Part shown: positions 8,745 through 16,856 of the stretch, piece after piece | Layout of the letters: each line of letters opens with the position of its first letter | Numbering within the stretch: the first letter of the stretch is position 1 | NCBI GenBank assembly: GCA_937990185.1 | Contig: CALKBI010000018.1 | Location: 1 to 55,304 of the forward strand | Source: an uncultured Neomegalonema sp. | GTDB taxonomy: Bacteria > Pseudomonadota > Alphaproteobacteria > Rhodobacterales > Rhodobacteraceae | DNA: 55,304 nt | Direction: 5' to 3' | Made by a program: the position numbers and the translations under genes | Notes under the pieces: model-generated | What the model was told of the DNA's origin: nothing | Seen by the model: the letters and a program-made list of their open reading frames with translations, nothing else | Databases searched by the model: none

Positions 8745-9158
8745 TCAGTACTTCCGATACGCTTCGCGCAATTGCACGAGCGGATGGCGGTCTGACATCT
8801 GGAATTTGATCAACAACTCACGCGCAATCATGTCGCGATCTTGCTGATTATCAGGCAGATTAATCGTATCGGGGACGCGAACCCAGCCGTTGATGTTCCG
8901 GTCAAAGACGGCAGGTTTGCCTTCTTCATAACCCATGTGAACATCTTCGAGCCAGTTCAGATCATCCCACCCCATTGTCTCAACATATTTTGTCAAGAAA
9001 GGTGTCATCCGATCATAATCAGGAACCAGATTCACATCATAGCGATAACCGATGTGCTGCCCGATTTCTTTCTCACGTTCCGAGCCGAGACCATCTTTGT
9101 CTTTCAAAAACTGATCGACATCGAGGATTTCCGAACCGCGATATTGGGTTCCAGCCAT
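8745..9158 (-). CDS. Unknown 137-residue protein following mgsC
   Basis: The ATG at 9158 is preferred because an AGGGGGAAAG ribosome binding site stands 5-8 nt before it and the gene then starts 13 nt after the mgsC stop. The protein is acidic and soluble, rich in aspartate and tryptophan (MGWDDLNWLEDVHMGYEEG), with no recognised cofactor motif. I do not recognise the family. Its position directly behind the N-methylglutamate synthase flavoprotein suggests a partner or step in methylated-amine use. Confidence 0.83.
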   Translation of the reverse strand: MAGTQYRGSEILDVDQFLKDKDGLGSEREKEIGQHIGYRYDVNLVPDYDRMTPFLTKYVETMGWDDLNWLEDVHMGYEEGKPAVFDRNINGWVRVPDTINLPDNQQDRDMIARELLIKFQMSDRHPLVQLREAYRKY

Positions 9159-9171
9159 TATTCTTTCCCCC

Positions 9172-10548
9172 TTACAAGTCGTGATAGTTATTGACGCCAA
9201 CCGTGTGGTCAGTGCCAGCGAGTGGAACAGCAGCCATTGCCGAAGCTTCCATCGTCAGAGCAGCAAGATCTTCCGGCTCAAGCGAGTGGATATTGGTCTT
9301 GCCGCAAGCACGAGCAAAGAGCTGTGCTTCAATGGTCAGCGTATGCAGGAAGTTATAAACCCGCTCTGCTGCTTCATCCGGATCAAGGCGCTTACGCAAT
9401 TCTGGGTCTTGCGTCGCAATACCAACCGGGCAACGTCCTGTGTGGCAGTGATAGCAATAACCAGCTTCAACGCCCATCTCGGACTCAAAGTCTGCCTCGG
9501 GGATGTCTTTGTTACAGTTCATCGCCATCAAAGACGAGTGACCAATCGCAATCGCATCTGCACCAAGCGCAATCGCTTTAGCCACGTCAGCACCGTTACG
9601 AATACCGCCTGCATAAACGAGGCTGATTTCGCCGCGCTTACCAAGATCATCAATCGCTTTACGCGCTTGACGGATCGCAGCAATACCGGGAACGCCGGTG
9701 TCCTCTGTTGCGAAGTGAGGGCCAGCACCCGTGCCGCCCTCCATACCGTCAATGTAGATCGCATCAGGATCACATTTCACGGCCATCCGAACATCGTCAT
9801 AAACGCGCGCTGCACCGAGCTTAAGCTGAATCGGAATTTGCCAATCGGTCGCTTCACGGATCTCTTGAATTTTCAGCGCCAGATCATCCGGGCCAAGCCA
9901 GTCAGGGTGACGCGCAGGCGAGCGTTGGTCGATACCCGCAGGCAACGAACGCATCTCCGCAACCTGGTCGGTCACTTTCTGACCCATCAAGTGTCCGCCA
10001 AGACCAACTTTACACCCTTGGCCAATGAAGAATTCACAGGCATCGGCGAGTTTCAGGTGGTGCGGGTTAAAGCCATAGCGCGACTGGATACACTGATAGT
10101 ACCACTTCGTAGAATAGCGGCGCTCATCAGGGATCATACCACCTTCACCAGAGCACGTCGCGGAACCAGCCATCGTCGCACCGCGCGCAAGAGCAGTCTT
10201 GGCTTCGAACGACAATGCACCGAACGACATGCCGGTGATGTAAACCGGAATATCAAGGTCAAGCGGGCGCTTGGCTCGTGGGCCAATCACCGTGCGGGTT
10301 TCGCATTTCTCACGGTATCCTTCGATTACGAAACGGGTGAGCGTTCCGGGAAGGAAAGTAAGATCATCCCAGTGAGGAATTTTCTTGAACAGTGAGAAAC
10401 CACGCATCCGGTAACGGCCAAGCTCGGCCTTAATGTGGATGTCGTCCATAACCTTTGGCGGGAAAACAAAGCTATTCCCAAGGCGGTTGGTATCTCTCTT
10501 TTTTGTGCCCGGTATCATGTGAGCCGGGGTCTCTCCATCAGCAGCCAT
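9172..10548 (-). CDS. mgsC: N-methylglutamate synthase, FMN/Fe-S glutamate synthase-like subunit
   Basis: This 458-residue protein matches the FMN-binding domain of glutamate synthase: KLGAARVYDDVRMAVKCDPDAIYIDGMEGGTG with the GGTGAGP loop, VYAGGIRNGADVAKAIALGADAIAIG, and the cysteine cluster GYCYHCHTGRCPVGIATQ for a 3Fe-4S centre. With MgsA and MgsB it should convert gamma-glutamylmethylamide plus 2-oxoglutarate to N-methylglutamate and glutamate. An AGGAGC ribosome binding site precedes the ATG. Next to gmaS and single-domain amidotransferase and GXGXG genes, the Mgs assignment is much stronger than a split ordinary glutamate synthase. The literature varies on which subunit is called A, B or C; I use A for the amidotransferase. 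Confidence 0.9.
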   Translation of the reverse strand: MAADGETPAHMIPGTKKRDTNRLGNSFVFPPKVMDDIHIKAELGRYRMRGFSLFKKIPHWDDLTFLPGTLTRFVIEGYREKCETRTVIGPRAKRPLDLDIPVYITGMSFGALSFEAKTALARGATMAGSATCSGEGGMIPDERRYSTKWYYQCIQSRYGFNPHHLKLADACEFFIGQGCKVGLGGHLMGQKVTDQVAEMRSLPAGIDQRSPARHPDWLGPDDLALKIQEIREATDWQIPIQLKLGAARVYDDVRMAVKCDPDAIYIDGMEGGTGAGPHFATEDTGVPGIAAIRQARKAIDDLGKRGEISLVYAGGIRNGADVAKAIALGADAIAIGHSSLMAMNCNKDIPEADFESEMGVEAGYCYHCHTGRCPVGIATQDPELRKRLDPDEAAERVYNFLHTLTIEAQLFARACGKTNIHSLEPEDLAALTMEASAMAAVPLAGTDHTVGVNNYHDL

Positions 10549-10611
10549 TTCGGCGCTCCTATTCTTGTCATCCTCGGACTTGATCAGAAGATCGCGTCGA
10601 GTGGGAGAAGA

Positions 10612-10632
10612 CCCTCGCGTCGAACGCGAGGG
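10612..10632. other. Perfect intercistronic hairpin between mgsB and mgsC
   Basis: CCCTCGCG and CGCGAGGG form an 8-bp perfect stem around a 5-nt loop (TTCGA on the transcribed minus strand). It lies in the 99-nt gap after the mgsB stop. No T-run follows, so it is more likely an mRNA processing or stability element than a full terminator. Confidence 0.75.
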
Positions 10633-10647
10633 CGACGATCACGGTTC

Positions 10648-11562
10648 TTAGAGGATCAGCTTTTTCTCGTTTGGCTCGAGGTTGTCGTAATTCCAGAGCT
10701 GCTTACCCGCGACGATTTTGGTAAAGTGATCGACACCCTTTTCAGGCATCAAATCGTATTGGGTTAGCTTACGGGTCAGCCATGCCTTGTCGAGATCGGT
10801 TAGTTCAGCCGGGATTGCATCAACCCCATAATCTTTCACTTCACCGCCAACATAGATCGTGCCGTCATACATCGAGTCGCCGAGGTTCTTGCCAGCGTTG
10901 CCGCAAACAACCATCCGGCCCCGCTGCATCATGAACCCTGAGAACGCGCCGGTGTCACCGCCTACGATGATCGTGCCGCCCTTTTGGTCGATGCCAGTAC
11001 GTGAGCCAACCGAGCCTTTACAGACCAGATCACCACCACGCATTGCCGCACCAAAAGTCGAGCCTGCGTTTTTCTCAATGACGACCGTACCAGACATCAT
11101 GTTTTCACCACATGACCAACCCACACGTCCATTGATCCGCACATTCGGTCCATCAATCAGACCAACACCGAAATAGCCGATCGACCCTTCGACAATCAGA
11201 TTGAGCTTATTGAGAATGCCAACGCCGACCGAGTGCATACCGCGAGGGTTTTGCAGCACGATCGTGCCGTAACCCTCTTCCATCAATCCGTTGATGTCTT
11301 TGTTTACCTCAGTAGTCGTTTTGCCTTCACAGTTCAGCTCGGTCCGCTTGTTGAAATCTACATCAGCCGCCCAAGGGTAGGTAAGGTTTTCATCCTCACC
11401 AACCTCAAAGAACACCTCCATCGAACGGTTCTTGAGTTGCTCCGACATCATGCCGAGGTCACGTGCGCGATCCTCCTGCGTCGTTCCCTCTTTCTCGTCT
11501 CGGGTTTGGCCAGCACGGGGATCATACCCCATGTCTTCGGCCATCACGCTCATGCTTTCCAT
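10648..11562 (-). CDS. mgsB: N-methylglutamate synthase, GXGXG (GltB C-terminal-like) subunit
   Basis: This 304-residue protein has the right-handed beta-helix repeat of the glutamate synthase GXGXG domain. Successive turns read GVGILNKLNLIVEGSIGYFG, GRVGWSCGENMMSG, GGDLVCKGSVGSRTG, GGTIIVGGDTGAFSG and GRMVVCGNAGKNLG. The N-terminal 70 residues (DPRAGQTRDEKEGTT and following) are extra and charged. In the complex it is structural, linking the amidotransferase and FMN sites. The start overlaps the mgsA stop by 13 nt. Confidence 0.88.
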   Translation of the reverse strand: MESMSVMAEDMGYDPRAGQTRDEKEGTTQEDRARDLGMMSEQLKNRSMEVFFEVGEDENLTYPWAADVDFNKRTELNCEGKTTTEVNKDINGLMEEGYGTIVLQNPRGMHSVGVGILNKLNLIVEGSIGYFGVGLIDGPNVRINGRVGWSCGENMMSGTVVIEKNAGSTFGAAMRGGDLVCKGSVGSRTGIDQKGGTIIVGGDTGAFSGFMMQRGRMVVCGNAGKNLGDSMYDGTIYVGGEVKDYGVDAIPAELTDLDKAWLTRKLTQYDLMPEKGVDHFTKIVAGKQLWNYDNLEPNEKKLIL

Positions 11563-12485
11563 ACGCGGATCTCCTCATCATAGGGATCGTAGGTGTCAAT
11601 CTCTTGGGGTAGGATGGCGCGAATAGCCACTTCCTCGGAAGCCATCGCGATCATGTCATCGGATTCGTAAAGAACCAGAGGCTTCGCAGCCATTGTGTCC
11701 TTTGCCATGCCGAGACTGTCTTTTGTCGCCACCAGATAGGTGAAGACACCATCGATTTCCTCGATCGAGGCTTTCAAGCTGTCTTCAAGCGTCGCGCCAT
11801 TAGCGAGGTTATCCGCCGTGTAAACCGCCAGCAATTCAGAGTCGCAAGAGGACATAAAGCGATGTCCTTTTTTCTCCATCTGGCGACGCTTCAACCAGTA
11901 ATTCGTAATCTGGCCGTTATGCACAACAGCAACGTCGTTGTATGGAAACGCCCAGTAAGGGTGCGCCGAGCGGATATCCACATCGGATTCCGTAGCCATG
12001 CGCGTGTGTCCGATACCGTGCGTTCCTTTGAAGTCACGCAGACCGTATTGATCGGCAACAACATTGGCATCGCCGAGGTCTTTGATCAGCTCAAGTGCGT
12101 TTCCAAGACTGAGGATTTCAGTACCTTCGACATCCTCGATATAACGCGCCATCGCTTCGGTATCGCCATCATGCGAGATGACATAGCGCATCGCGTAAGG
12201 CGTTACTTCGTCTCTGGATTTGATTGCAGCTTTGTGTTCACCAAGGCGTTTTTCAACCTCAGCAATTCGCGCCGCAATCTTTTCACCCATGTCATAGCCT
12301 GAGGCCATGTCTTCTTGTTCGGCAACCTTAAAACGCATGACATAATCGCCAGCGTTCGGCTCGCCATAAATGGCAAAGCCCGTCGAGTCGGGACCACGGT
12401 GTTTAAGCGCGGTGAGCATCGATGTCATCTCGGAACCGACGCCCGAGCTTTTTCCCCGATGTATAAGTCCGGCAATGCCGCACAT
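11550..12485 (-). CDS. mgsA: N-methylglutamate synthase, class II glutamine amidotransferase-like subunit
   Basis: This 311-residue protein starts MCGIAGLIHRG, so removal of Met exposes the Ntn-type Cys1 nucleophile. RMATESDVDIRSAHPYW, VVHNGQITNYW and SSCDSELLA are the usual amidotransferase (PurF/GltB N-terminal) elements. In Mgs this subunit would release methylamine from gamma-glutamylmethylamide and pass it to the flavin subunit. An AGGAGG ribosome binding site stands before the ATG. It is separated from gmaS by a structured 97-nt gap and coupled to mgsB by a 13-nt overlap. Confidence 0.9.
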   Translation of the reverse strand: MCGIAGLIHRGKSSGVGSEMTSMLTALKHRGPDSTGFAIYGEPNAGDYVMRFKVAEQEDMASGYDMGEKIAARIAEVEKRLGEHKAAIKSRDEVTPYAMRYVISHDGDTEAMARYIEDVEGTEILSLGNALELIKDLGDANVVADQYGLRDFKGTHGIGHTRMATESDVDIRSAHPYWAFPYNDVAVVHNGQITNYWLKRRQMEKKGHRFMSSCDSELLAVYTADNLANGATLEDSLKASIEEIDGVFTYLVATKDSLGMAKDTMAAKPLVLYESDDMIAMASEEVAIRAILPQEIDTYDPYDEEIRVWKA

Positions 12486-12505
12486 TGGCTGAACCTCCTA
12501 AAGAA

Positions 12506-12557
12506 GCGGCCTGAAAATGGCCGCACGTTTCCTGTTCGGCGAGGAAAAACCCCGCCG
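12506..12557. other. Tandem stem-loops between gmaS and mgsA
   Basis: Two hairpins sit in the 97-nt gap: GCGGCC/GGCCGC (12506-12524) and CGGCGAGG/CCCCGCCG with one mismatch (12537-12557, loop AAAAA). On the minus strand a direct repeat ACAGGAAACG precedes each. The second hairpin reached by polymerase is followed by CTTCTTT, then the mgsA ribosome binding site. They could let gmaS mRNA exceed mgs mRNA. Confidence 0.65.
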
Positions 12558-12582
12558 TTTCCTGTGTTTTTGCCGCCCTTCC

Positions 12583-14112
12583 TTAGGGGAGGCACTCCAT
12601 GTACATTTCTTTGTCGAGTTCGGTGACCGAGGCCATCGAGCGCTCATATTCGTCAGTTTTATACTCGTGATAGAGCCGGTACATTTCACCCGGCATACCG
12701 CGCTGAACAACTTCGTCTTTTTCAAGATGCGACAGCGCTTCGCCAAGGGTCATTGGAAGCTTTTTAACATCCTTGCCCTCTTTGATTGCCTCATAGATGT
12801 TGCGTTCTTCTGGTTCACCCGGATCGAGCTGGTTGTCTATACCATCATCCATCGCAGCGAGCAGGGTTGTCCCCATGATGTAAGGATTCACCATCGAGTC
12901 GACCGAGCGATATTCAAACCGACCCGGTGCAGAAACCCGAAGGCCAGTGGTCCGGTTTTGGAAACCCCAATCAGCAAAGACAGGCGCCCAGAACCCTGTA
13001 TCCCAAAGACGGCGGTATGAATTGACCGTTGAGCAACCAACTGATGTCAGTGCTTGCAGGTGATGTACCACGCCACCGATCGCTTCTAAGCCATCTTTGC
13101 CCGGCATCTGTGGGTCATCATCATCCGGCATAAACGTATTTGTGCCGCCCTTAACGTACATGTAGTTGTCCTGCATACCCGGCAGGTTCTTCGGATCATT
13201 CCCGATCTTCTGGAACTCATCCTTGCCGCCCTTCCACAACGACATGTTGTGATGGCAACCGTTGGCTGACACGCCCATGAAAGGTTTCGTCATAAAGCAA
13301 GCAAAAATGCCGAACTCGCGCGCAACCTGCGCACAGATTTGGCGATAAGTGGTCAAACGATCAGCATTACGAAGCACGTCATCAAACATCCAGTTCAGCT
13401 CAAGCTGGCCCGGTGCATCCTCGTGATCGCCCTGAATCATATCGAGGCCCATTTTACGGGAATACTCGATTACTTTCAGAGTGACAGGACGAAGACTCTC
13501 GAATTGGTCAATGTGATAGCAATAAGGCTTCGAATATCCGTCGCCCGGCTTGCCGTTTTCATCAAACTTGAGCCACATCATTTCCGGCTCAGTACCAATG
13601 CGAAGTTGACGTCCATGCTTCTTTTGGAAGTCCGCATGCATGCGGCGCAAATTTCCGCGACAATCCGAGGTCAGATACCCACCGGGATCAACTTTTTCTT
13701 CCCGGTTGCGGAACAGCGTACAATAGAACCGGCCAATTTTCGGAGCCCATGGCAGTTGCATGAATGTTTCCGGCTCAGGGATACCGACAAGCTCAGCAGC
13801 CTCCGGTCCATAACCAAGATACTCTCCCGAACGGTTGAGGAACAGGTTCATTGTCGCGCCATAGACAAGCTGGAAGCCCTTTTCAGCAACTGTCTCCCAG
13901 TGATCCGCTGGAATGCCCTTACCCATAATTTTGCCGGTCACGGAAACGAATTGCAGATAGAGGTATTCAATCCCCATCTTGTCGATCATCTTGCGAACTT
14001 CTTTGACCTTCGCAGCGCGGCCCTGCGCATTTACGAAATCATCGAGATCCATATGCGGACGGTTGCTGCGCTTCTTCGTAGCTGACTTTTTCTTGGCAGG
14101 TGCTTTCGCCAC
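12583..14112 (-). CDS. gmaS: Gamma-glutamylmethylamide synthetase (glutamine synthetase-like)
   Basis: This 509-residue protein is of the glutamine synthetase superfamily. It shows IGTEPEMMWLKFDENG (metal-binding glutamates), MIQGDHEDAPGQLELNW, a KPFMGVSANGCHHNMSLW block like the GS catalytic KP(x)..G.G.H signature, and FEYRSVDSMVNPY. GmaS joins monomethylamine to glutamate using ATP. The GTG at 14112 is chosen because a GGGGAGAG ribosome binding site stands 5 nt before it; an upstream ATG at 14178 lacks one. The lysine-rich N-terminus (VAKAPAKKKSATKKRS) is an unusual leader. It is the first gene of the run and is divergent from a GntR regulator. Ordinary glutamine synthetase III or glutamate-putrescine ligase are less likely given mgsABC next door. 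Confidence 0.92.
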   Translation of the reverse strand: MAKAPAKKKSATKKRSNRPHMDLDDFVNAQGRAAKVKEVRKMIDKMGIEYLYLQFVSVTGKIMGKGIPADHWETVAEKGFQLVYGATMNLFLNRSGEYLGYGPEAAELVGIPEPETFMQLPWAPKIGRFYCTLFRNREEKVDPGGYLTSDCRGNLRRMHADFQKKHGRQLRIGTEPEMMWLKFDENGKPGDGYSKPYCYHIDQFESLRPVTLKVIEYSRKMGLDMIQGDHEDAPGQLELNWMFDDVLRNADRLTTYRQICAQVAREFGIFACFMTKPFMGVSANGCHHNMSLWKGGKDEFQKIGNDPKNLPGMQDNYMYVKGGTNTFMPDDDDPQMPGKDGLEAIGGVVHHLQALTSVGCSTVNSYRRLWDTGFWAPVFADWGFQNRTTGLRVSAPGRFEYRSVDSMVNPYIMGTTLLAAMDDGIDNQLDPGEPEERNIYEAIKEGKDVKKLPMTLGEALSHLEKDEVVQRGMPGEMYRLYHEYKTDEYERSMASVTELDKEMYMECLP

Positions 14113-14278
14113 TGTGTCTCTCCCCTTGGTCCGTAATTGGACTGCTTGTCTGGTGGCGATTCGAGTCGCCACATTCAAATTAAGGCTGATTTAGACCGAT
14201 TTCATGAAAGCGCGCAACCAATTTGCTTTTTTGGTTCAAATTTGGCACAAAGAAACTTAAGCCAATTGGAAGGTTCTT
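14113..14278. promoter_or_regulatory. Divergent promoter region gmaS / gntR
   Basis: This 166-nt gap separates the divergent starts of gmaS and the GntR regulator. It contains repeats with dyad character: AACCAA...TTTGGTT at about 14215-14235 and the palindrome CCAATTGG at about 14263-14270. These are reasonable operator candidates for the adjacent regulator. I see no clear sigma-70 or sigma-54 element. Confidence 0.6.
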
Positions 14279-14962
14279 ATGAATTCGACAGGAAAAAAGC
14301 GCAATGCTGCGGAAGTTGTAGCCGCCCTACGCCGCGATATTGCCGATTCTAAATACCTACCAAACGAAAGACTTCCAGCTGAAAGAGATCTTTCTGATGC
14401 TTTCGGGGTTGCCCGAGGCACATTGCGGGAAGCCCTCCGTCAATTAGAAGAAATGGCGTATGTCGAAAGGCGCGCGGGCAGCGGTACTTATGTAACGTAT
14501 AACGACGATGGCCACCCGAAAGTAACCGAGGCTACACGGCCTTTGGAGTTAGTAGACGCCCGGTTTGCACTTGAGCCTCATATCTGCCGCCTCGTCGTTT
14601 TACATGCGACTGGTCGTGATCTTTTGAGGATTGAACACACATTGCACCGAATGGAAAAATGGGGCGGCAGCGCAAATGCTTTTTCAGAAGCGGATGAAGC
14701 CTTTCATTTTCTGCTCGCTGAAACCACGCGCAATCCCTTGTTGGTTTGGATGATGCAAAAAGTCGCTGATGTGCGAACGCATTCTCAATGGGCGCAAATG
14801 CGATCTCTTACTTTGAGCGACTCCATGATTGAAGGATACAATCAGGAACACCGCGCTATTTTCGATGCTATACGTGATCGTGAACCGGAGCGTGCCGCTC
14901 AAGCGATGAAAAATCACCTTTCCGCGGCGAGAAACTCACTTATGAAAGCGGCGCAAACTTAA
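14279..14962 (+). CDS. GntR family transcriptional regulator, FCD type
   Basis: This 227-residue protein has an N-terminal winged helix-turn-helix (ERLPAERDLSDAFGVARGTLREALRQLEEMAYVERRAGSGTYV, GntR signature) and a C-terminal FCD all-helical domain. Likely metal/ligand residues are in ADEAFHFLLAET, NQEHRAIFDAI and MKNHLSAAR. Many FCD regulators bind a small organic acid or related metabolite. The ATG has a GGAAGG ribosome binding site. Divergent orientation from gmaS makes it the probable local regulator of the methylamine/TMAO cluster; effector and sign are unknown. Confidence 0.9.
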   Translation: MNSTGKKRNAAEVVAALRRDIADSKYLPNERLPAERDLSDAFGVARGTLREALRQLEEMAYVERRAGSGTYVTYNDDGHPKVTEATRPLELVDARFALEPHICRLVVLHATGRDLLRIEHTLHRMEKWGGSANAFSEADEAFHFLLAETTRNPLLVWMMQKVADVRTHSQWAQMRSLTLSDSMIEGYNQEHRAIFDAIRDREPERAAQAMKNHLSAARNSLMKAAQT

Positions 14963-15009
14963 CTTTAGTCACAAGGTCAGCGTTAGAAGCTATCGTAATT
15001 AATGTCTGC

Positions 15010-15729
15010 CTACACTCGAGCGGTCGTTTGCAGCCAATTTATATAAAGTCGCTCCGCGTTCTTTTCGAAATCTGACATCCGAGCGTCGCATTCCGCTTTC
15101 AGGCTTTGTGCACCTTCATCTCCCAACGCTTTTACCAGAGCATCGTGATAGGCAGGAATCTTAGCCCAATTTTCGACAGTATCCGCTTCGATTTCGATAT
15201 GAAATTGAGCAGAAAATGCGCGCGGTCCCCATGACATTGCTTGCACCGCACAATCTGGGGAACCCATCAGGACCTTAGCCCCTTCTGGCAGTGCGGTGAC
15301 CTCTGCGGAATGCCATTGCAAAGTGTCCATGACCATAGGCAAACCATCGAGAATAACGCTCTGTGCGCCCTCTTCTGTTTGCATTACTTTTAATACGCCG
15401 ATTTCAGGCGTTTGCGCTGGGCCAGCCGCTCCCCCCAATGCTTCCGCCAAAAGTTGATGCCCTAGGCAAAGCCCCAGAAATGGCATCCCTCGTTCTTGTA
15501 CCGCATCTTGGATCAGGCGCTTTTCTTCTTTTAACCAGGGATGCTCATCTTCTTGCCAAACATCCATCGGACCTCCCATGACCCAGAGCGCATCAAATCC
15601 ATCTAGCGAGGGCGCAGTTTCACCTTGGTCCAGTTCAACAGCATGCCACGTATGCCCGTCTTCTTTTAGAAAGTTGCGAAATATACCCGGGTGCTCAACA
15701 GCGGCATGCTGCAACACAAGAATCTTCAT
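15010..15729 (-). CDS. Type 1 glutamine amidotransferase domain protein (GuaA-N-like)
   Basis: This protein of about 239 residues is a stand-alone class I amidotransferase. It shows the nucleophile elbow GLCLGHQLLAEALGG and the catalytic His-Glu pair in FSAQFHIEIEAD. The start MKILVLQH at 15729 is favoured by an AAAGGGC site and by family N-termini; the frame stays open further upstream. Stand-alone members act as gamma-glutamyl hydrolases or amidotransferases for small molecules, so cleavage of a gamma-glutamyl amide such as the GmaS product is conceivable but not shown. It lies just beyond the methylamine regulator, in the opposite direction. Confidence 0.88.
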   Translation of the reverse strand: MKILVLQHAAVEHPGIFRNFLKEDGHTWHAVELDQGETAPSLDGFDALWVMGGPMDVWQEDEHPWLKEEKRLIQDAVQERGMPFLGLCLGHQLLAEALGGAAGPAQTPEIGVLKVMQTEEGAQSVILDGLPMVMDTLQWHSAEVTALPEGAKVLMGSPDCAVQAMSWGPRAFSAQFHIEIEADTVENWAKIPAYHDALVKALGDEGAQSLKAECDARMSDFEKNAERLYINWLQTTARV

Positions 15730-15775
15730 AGTTGGCCCTTTCGTTTCGGCCATACGAACATTCTCGACGCGTAGG

Positions 15776-16150
15776 TCAAGCAGTTACGAATAACAACCGT
15801 CGCACCAACAGTGAACTCATAACGCCAAAATAAGCTCCGATAGCATTTGCAACTGCATCATACCAATCGAATGCGCGGCCCGGAATAAATCCACCCTGAA
15901 TGAACTCCAAAGCTAATCCAAACAGCGGCATCAATATCAATAACGATCTACGCCGTTCCGGCCATCCCGCTCCTCCTAAAAGGCCAAGACCAAAATAAGC
16001 TATAAAATGTAGGATTTTATCGTTCCATGTAACCTGTACCGGCATTGCCGGTGCGGGCAGCACTGTCGCAAAGATGACCACAGCTAGCGCCGTAAAAAAC
16101 AGCACCTGAACCGCACGCATTAAAAGGATACGATCATTTGATATGTTCAC
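15776..16150 (-). CDS. VanZ-like family membrane protein
   Basis: This 124-residue protein has four predicted membrane segments. VTWNDKILHFIAYFGLGLLGG and GRAFDWYDAVANAIGAYFG are typical of the VanZ-like family, whose conserved His and Asp lie at the membrane face. Function is unknown for most members. It follows the next gene on the same strand after 9 nt, so the two probably form an operon. Confidence 0.8.
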   Translation of the reverse strand: MNISNDRILLMRAVQVLFFTALAVVIFATVLPAPAMPVQVTWNDKILHFIAYFGLGLLGGAGWPERRRSLLILMPLFGLALEFIQGGFIPGRAFDWYDAVANAIGAYFGVMSSLLVRRLLFVTA

Positions 16151-16159
16151 AGTGCAACC

Positions 16160-16732
16160 CTAACCGTAGATGAGATGGCCACCGACCGAGAACAATAACT
16201 CGATCAATAGCCAGACAACAATTGCCACCCGTGCGATATATCCGGAGAATCTAAGCAAAAGTATGCCCGCAAACCCCAAAGAAATAACCGCTTCGACAAC
16301 ACCGGCAGCTACACCGTGATGTCGCGGGTCCCAATAACTGACCGGGCTGACATAGATCCAATCTGTAAAAGGCCAAAAATGCGGATGTCCGTCATCATGA
16401 TGCAACGGAAGATCACAAATTGCGTGGAGCAATGCAGCCAAGCCAAAGGCCCAAAGCCATTCAATTTTGGTCACCAAACCTGCAAGCAATATTATGACAG
16501 AAATTGGGGCCGAGTTATTAATTGCGAAAATCTCTTGCCAGAAACTTGAGAAATAAGCATCGCGAAAAATCTCTCGCGCACTTAGTCCATTTACGAAACG
16601 CTCCCACGCAACCATCACAAACATCATCATGTCTGGAAAAAGCGCGCCGCAGATTAGCGCTATGTTTCGAGAACGCGTATCCGGTTTCGCCGCAAGAGCA
16701 GCCGCCAGTAAAACATGGGCAGGTGTGTTCAC
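16160..16732 (-). CDS. Membrane protein, YdjM-like (putative metal-binding)
   Basis: This 190-residue polytopic protein has a conserved histidine/aspartate cluster between membrane segments: NTPAHVLLAAAL at the N-terminus, LLHAICDLPLHHDDGHPHFWPFTDW, and SPVSYWDPRHHG. These resemble membrane-bound metal-dependent hydrolases of the YdjM/DUF457 type, often annotated loosely. The substrate is unknown. It is co-directional with the VanZ-like gene. Confidence 0.75.
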   Translation of the reverse strand: MNTPAHVLLAAALAAKPDTRSRNIALICGALFPDMMMFVMVAWERFVNGLSAREIFRDAYFSSFWQEIFAINNSAPISVIILLAGLVTKIEWLWAFGLAALLHAICDLPLHHDDGHPHFWPFTDWIYVSPVSYWDPRHHGVAAGVVEAVISLGFAGILLLRFSGYIARVAIVVWLLIELLFSVGGHLIYG

Positions 16733-16856
16733 AATATGCTCAGTTTAGAAAAAATACCGACAAAACGGCTCTTCGCACTACAATAAACAAATCTTACGAT
16801 CGACCCAAGGTGCAATGGTAGTCGAATAACGAGTATTGAAAAGGGAGTCTCAAAAA

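Noticed and set aside
9181..10395. Long open frame (404 codons) on the plus strand opposite mgsC
   Set aside because: Its translation has no recognisable domain and mirrors a strongly supported glutamate synthase-like gene; it is a shadow of that gene's codon use.
14230..14270. Sigma-54 promoter (TTGGCAC element) before the GntR gene
   Set aside because: The -24-like TTGGCAC is present but the -12 GC element is missing at the right spacing.
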